Source of the DNA: Gammaproteobacteria bacterium
GTDB lineage: Bacteria; Pseudomonadota; Gammaproteobacteria; Halothiobacillales; Halothiobacillaceae
Assembly: GCA_029335925.2 (NCBI GenBank)
Contig: JARJMX020000126.1
Span: 1-11,431 of the forward strand
Reading direction: 5' to 3'
Length of the DNA: 11,431 bases
Shown here: positions 8,674 to 11,431 of the stretch, piece after piece
How the letters are laid out: the number at the start of each line of letters is the position of its first letter
Position numbering within the stretch: the stretch's first letter is position 1
Made by a program: the position numbers and the translations under genes
Notes under the pieces: generated by a model
What the model saw: the letters and a program-made list of their open reading frames with translations, nothing else
The model's database searches: none
What the model was told of the DNA's origin: nothing

Positions 8674-8976
8674 ATGAGCGACGATACCCTGCTCCAGCAT
8701 CTGAGCGGCTTGCTGGGCCGCGAGGCCGTGATTGAAGGCCGCAGGCTGTGCGTGATCGAGATCCTGCGCGCAGGGCCCCTGCTCGTGCTCAGGGAGCTAG
8801 GCAACCCTATCCTGCAGGATAATCTCTACGGCCAGCCGCGCCGCCGTGCCCCGCGCCATTTTCAAGTACCATTGGTCAGCGAACTCGGGGACCGGTTGCA
8901 CCCCGTGGCGCGCCAATTCATGAGCGAGGAAGAAGCCGAGGCTCTGGGCCGGAGGTTGATTTCAAGGACAGACTGA
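8674..8976 (+). CDS. Small uncharacterised protein, 100 aa
   Basis: I do not recognise a named family. The frame starts at the only possible ATG: an in-frame TGA ends at 8667, 6 bp upstream. The protein has an N-terminal helix-like stretch (DDTLLQHLSGLLGREA). Then comes an alternating hydrophobic part (RRLCVIEILRAGPLLVLREL, NPILQDNLYGQPRRRAPR, HFQVPLV) that could be a small beta-barrel, and a charged helix-like tail (SEEEAEALGRRL). No signal peptide, membrane segment, metal-site or catalytic motif is seen. It is predicted soluble and cytoplasmic. Codon use is GC-rich like the neighbours, and no antisense gene explains the frame, which supports it being real. There is no clear ribosome site, so it may be leaderless or weakly translated. 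It diverges from nudF and converges on kdsB. Confidence 0.7.
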   Translation: MSDDTLLQHLSGLLGREAVIEGRRLCVIEILRAGPLLVLRELGNPILQDNLYGQPRRRAPRHFQVPLVSELGDRLHPVARQFMSEEEAEALGRRLISRTD

Positions 8977-9006
8977 AATCTGATGCGGATCGCTGCGGCA
9001 CACGGC

Positions 9007-9153
9007 CCGCACGATCCCATCGCGCCATGTAAGAGCGGTGCCCTCGCCGCAATGAAAAACCGAAAGAATCCTCGACCCGAGGTTGGGCTTCCTACACATT
9101 CCTCGGCCCGAAGCCTTTGTGGGGCAGCGTGGCGCCGCGATCCCATCGTGCGG
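9007..9153. repeat. REP/BIME-like array of four hairpins between convergent genes
   Basis: Four small hairpins are arranged symmetrically. The outer pair share the 11-bp quasi-palindrome CGATCCCATCG (9012-9022 and 9138-9148) within near-inverted 18-bp arms (9007-9024 and 9136-9153; 15 of 18 bases match when one is reverse-complemented). Inner left, plus strand: TGTAAGA (9028-9034), then a 6-bp stem GCGGTG/CGCCGC around CCCT (9035-9050). Inner right, minus strand: TGTAGGA next to a stem CCTCG/CGAGG around ACC (9070-9082). Inverted TGTAG-type motifs beside GC hairpins are typical of REP/BIME elements. The 187 bp between the two stop codons contain no gene. Confidence 0.55.
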
Positions 9154-9163
9154 ACCTGCGCTT

Positions 9164-9916
9164 CTACCGCGCCAACAGCGCCTCAACCCGCGCCAGATCC
9201 TCCGCCGTGTCCACCCCATGTCCGGGCGGCTCGGTCACCACGTCGACATGGATGCGCGCCCCCTGCCACAGGGCACGCAACTGTTCGAGCTTCTCCAACC
9301 CCTCGATCGGCGCCTCAGGCCATTCGGCGAAGCGGCGCAAAAAACCGGCACGGTAGGCATAGAGTCCGAGGTGGCGGAAGGCATGGTCATGATGACGGTC
9401 AGCCTCCATACCGAAGGCATCCCGCGCCCAGGGGATGGGAGCGCGGCTAAAGTAGAGGGCAAAACCGAAGCGGTCGCGTACGACCTTGACCACGTGCGGA
9501 TCGAACAGGTCGCGCGCCGAGTGGATCGGCGTGCACAGGGTCGCAATGGCGGCCTGCGGATGAGCCGCCAGGTTATCCGCCAGCCGGTCCAGCAGGTCGG
9601 CCGGGATCAGCGGCTCGTCGCCCTGCAGGTTGACCACCAGGGTGTCATCCGGCCAGCCCATCAGGCGGGCCACCTCGGCAAGCCGGTCGGTACCCGTAGC
9701 ATGGGCGGAGGAGGTCATGAGCACGCGCACACCGAGGGGTTCACAGGCGATGCGAATGCGCTCATCGTCGGTGGCCAGGATGATCTCATCGGCCTGGCAC
9801 TCGCGAGCGCGCTCAATGACATGAACGACCAGCGGCTTGCCGGCGACGGTCAACAGCGGCTTGCCCGGCAAGCGGGATGAGCCGTAACGGGCAGGGATGA
9901 CGAGCTTGTAGCCCAT
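9164..9916 (-). CDS. kdsB: CMP-Kdo synthetase (3-deoxy-manno-octulosonate cytidylyltransferase)
   Basis: Activates Kdo with CTP to CMP-Kdo in the cytoplasm, providing the donor for the LPS inner core. The product is 250 aa (E. coli 248). The N-terminal nucleotide-binding loop reads IPARYGSSRLPGKPL (residues 7-21). NLQGDEP contains Asp100 and GVDTAEDL contains Asp236, equivalent to the E. coli Mg-binding Asp98 and Asp235. FRHLGLYAYRAGFLRRF is the conserved family segment. ATG 9916 overlaps the ycaR stop in TGATG, which suggests translational coupling; a GTG at 9919 is also in frame but less likely. It is the last gene of the msbA-lpxK-ycaR-kdsB run. No clear T-run terminator follows; the hairpin array downstream may serve. 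Confidence 0.96.
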   Translation of the reverse strand: MGYKLVIPARYGSSRLPGKPLLTVAGKPLVVHVIERARECQADEIILATDDERIRIACEPLGVRVLMTSSAHATGTDRLAEVARLMGWPDDTLVVNLQGDEPLIPADLLDRLADNLAAHPQAAIATLCTPIHSARDLFDPHVVKVVRDRFGFALYFSRAPIPWARDAFGMEADRHHDHAFRHLGLYAYRAGFLRRFAEWPEAPIEGLEKLEQLRALWQGARIHVDVVTEPPGHGVDTAEDLARVEALLAR

Positions 9917-10125
9917 CACACGGCCGCCGGATGTTCAGCACGTAGGCGCTCAGCCTCCTCTTCGGAGAGCTGGCGGGCCTCTTCGGGCAGCATAACGGGG
10001 ATACCATCGCGAATGGGGTAGGCCAAGCGGGCAGCGATGGAGATGAGCTCCTGGGCGGATTTGTCGTAGATCAGCGGCCCCTTGGTGACCGGGCAGGCAA
10101 GGATCTCAAGCAGGCGTTTGTCCAT
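9916..10125 (-). CDS. ycaR: Small Trm112/YcaR-family protein
   Basis: A 69-aa member of the YcaR (UPF0434/Trm112-like) family, usually found between lpxK and kdsB; its exact role in bacteria is not settled. It begins [20 protein letters not shown] and has the family's [15 protein letters not shown] segment, ending in a charged tail. E. coli YcaR has CPVCNG at the same place; here it is CPVTKG, so only one cysteine (Cys11) remains and a zinc site is unlikely. The frame is open further upstream, but ATG 10125 matches the family start; it overlaps the lpxK 3' end by 20 nt, and its TGA overlaps the kdsB ATG by one base. Confidence 0.9.
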   Translation of the reverse strand: MDKRLLEILACPVTKGPLIYDKSAQELISIAARLAYPIRDGIPVMLPEEARQLSEEEAERLRAEHPAAV

Positions 10126-11104
10126 CGCGCAAGGGCTCCAAGCGGGAGAGGATGAATTCGGCCAACCCTGCGTCCACCTCGGCCTCGACGGGGACATACC
10201 AGTGGTTGGGCTGGGCATAGGCTTGGCATTTTACCGCATCCTTCTCGGTCATCAGCAGCGGGCGGGCGGCAAAAGCTGCAAGATCAGCCGCGCTAAAAGG
10301 GTGGTGATCGGCAAAGGGATGCCCCTCAATATCCAAACCCAACCCGCGGAGCATGGCAAAGAACCGCTCGGGGTGGGCGATTCCGGCCAGGGCATCGCAG
10401 GGCTGGCCGCGGAAGGCGGCAAGCGGCTGGCTGCGGCCATCCACGAGGTTGACCGCCGCTCTTGGAATCAGCCGCATGCCCCACGGCCCGGCTTCGGACG
10501 CTCCGCCCTGGACCACCACGGCATCGACCTCCTGCAAGCGCTCAAGCGGCTCGCGCAAGGGCCCTGCGGGCAGGCAACGGCCATTGCCCAGCCCGCGTGC
10601 GCCATCAACCACGGCGATCTCAAGGTCACGGGCGAGCTTGAGATGCTGCAAGCCGTCATCAAGCAGCAGCACATTCGCCCCAAGCGCGATAGCCAAACGC
10701 CCGGCCCGTACCCGCTCTGGGTGAACGATGAGCTCCACCGTCTCCCCTAGCCGACGCTTGAGCAGCAGCGGCTCATCCCCGACCTCGGTGGCCAGGCTGT
10801 CCGCCCGCACTCGCCGGGGCTCGCCCTCGATCTTTGCGCCGTAGCCCCGGCTAAGTACTGCGGGACGCCAGCCCGCGGCGTGAAGCGTCTGCGCAAGCCA
10901 CAGGGTCAGCGGAGTCTTGCCGCTGCCGCCTACGGTGATATTGCCGACGACGATGACCGGCACCGGCAGGCGCTCGGCATGTTTTTCGCCCTTGCGATAG
11001 GCGAGCAGGCGTCGGCGGGCAAGGCGGCACCACAACCAACCGAGCGGGGCCAGCAGCAGGCTGCGCGGGTCGGAGGGTGACTGCCAGAAGCTCGGTGTCT
11101 TCAC
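10106..11104 (-). CDS. lpxK: Tetraacyldisaccharide 4'-kinase (lipid A 4'-kinase)
   Basis: Phosphorylates the 4' position of the lipid A disaccharide, giving lipid IVA, at the inner face of the cytoplasmic membrane. The product is 332 aa, the usual length. The N-terminal segment [20 protein letters not shown] is the membrane-associating helix expected of LpxK. The P-loop [11 protein letters not shown] spans residues 54-64. [14 protein letters not shown] (149-154; the first Asp is a catalytic candidate from family knowledge) and the C-terminal [11 protein letters not shown] are all conserved. The start is GTG at 11104, overlapping the msbA stop as GTGA. GGAG lies about 10 nt upstream, inside msbA. 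It is part of the LPS operon. Confidence 0.97.
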   Translation of the reverse strand: MKTPSFWQSPSDPRSLLLAPLGWLWCRLARRRLLAYRKGEKHAERLPVPVIVVGNITVGGSGKTPLTLWLAQTLHAAGWRPAVLSRGYGAKIEGEPRRVRADSLATEVGDEPLLLKRRLGETVELIVHPERVRAGRLAIALGANVLLLDDGLQHLKLARDLEIAVVDGARGLGNGRCLPAGPLREPLERLQEVDAVVVQGGASEAGPWGMRLIPRAAVNLVDGRSQPLAAFRGQPCDALAGIAHPERFFAMLRGLGLDIEGHPFADHHPFSAADLAAFAARPLLMTEKDAVKCQAYAQPNHWYVPVEAEVDAGLAEFILSRLEPLRDGQTPA

Positions 11105-11431
11105 CCCTCGCCGTCTCCGGATTCGCTGAACTGGAGGCGGTATAAGCGCGCGTAATGCCCATCCCGCGCGAGCAACTCATCATGCCGACCCTGCTCAACG
11201 ATGCGCCCAGCATCCATGACCACGATGCGGTCGGCATTGCGGATGGTGGAGAGACGGTGGGCGATGATCAGGGTCGTACGATGGCGCATCAGTCCTTCCA
11301 GGGCCTGCTGGATCAGGCGCTCAGAGGCCGTATCAAGTGCCGAAGTCGCCTCGTCCAACAACAGAATCGGCGCCTGGCGAAGTAAGGCCCGGGCAATAGC
11401 GATGCGTTGGCGCTGGCCGCCGGAAAACTCA
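11101..11431 (-). CDS. msbA: Lipid A export ABC transporter MsbA, C-terminal part (5' end beyond the window)
   Basis: The last 109 residues of an ABC exporter nucleotide-binding domain; the gene enters from the right edge. Visible in order are the signature [17 protein letters not shown], Walker [14 protein letters not shown], the H-loop [10 protein letters not shown], and the closing [27 protein letters not shown]. MsbA flips lipid A-core across the inner membrane. The domain alone is generic to ABC exporters; naming it MsbA rests on the [15 protein letters not shown] and YARLYRLQF likeness and on lpxK following directly, as in E. coli. The transmembrane half is not in the window. The TGA stop overlaps the lpxK GTG. 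Confidence 0.92.
   Translation of the reverse strand, partial: EFSGGQRQRIAIARALLRQAPILLLDEATSALDTASERLIQQALEGLMRHRTTLIIAHRLSTIRNADRIVVMDAGRIVEQGRHDELLARDGHYARLYRLQFSESGDGEG

Noticed and set aside
9083..9880. A 265-codon plus-strand open frame
   Set aside because: Antisense to kdsB and running into the hairpin spacer; composition follows the opposite-strand codons and no family motif is seen.
10082..10750. A 222-codon plus-strand open frame
   Set aside because: Antisense shadow of lpxK and the start of ycaR.

Overview
The window looks like ordinary chromosome from a GC-rich, LPS-making gammaproteobacterium. Four things point there: the order msbA-lpxK-ycaR-kdsB, a tRNA set in the order Gly(GCC)-Cys(GCA)-Leu(UAA) as in the E. 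coli glyW-cysT-leuZ operon, a large single-chain PurL, and an AcnB-type aconitase. The genus cannot be told from this sequence alone.

Layout, left to right. Bases 1-3914 (minus) hold nearly all of purL, whose 3' end runs off the left edge. Bases 4008-4937 are a tRNA region: tRNA-Gly and tRNA-Cys (plus) behind a strong sigma70-type promoter, then an antisense remnant of argE (108 codons, with an in-frame amber codon), then tRNA-Leu (plus), a structured trailer, a terminator that could serve both strands, and tRNA-Pro(GGG) on the minus strand with its own good promoter. A short probable transposase relic (about 5021-5246) fills the gap before acnB (5256-7817, minus). Upstream of acnB lies nudF (8039-8638, minus), an ADP-ribose pyrophosphatase. 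It is divergent from a small unrecognised gene (8674-8976, plus). A hairpin-rich, REP/BIME-like spacer (about 9007-9153) separates that gene from the convergent LPS operon on the minus strand: msbA (3' end only, entering from the right edge), lpxK, ycaR and kdsB, with neighbouring reading frames overlapping by 4, 20 and 1 nt.

The genes serve purine synthesis (purL), translation (four tRNAs), the TCA cycle (acnB), nucleotide-sugar hydrolysis (nudF), and lipid A/Kdo production and export (msbA, lpxK, kdsB). I see no CRISPR array, toxin-antitoxin pair, defence island, prophage or intact mobile element, and no sign of a new multi-gene system. The most informative parts are relics: the tRNA operon split by an argE fragment, the transposase remnant, the symmetric hairpin array between convergent genes, and a purL C-terminus that continues into a repeat-like palindrome at the window edge.
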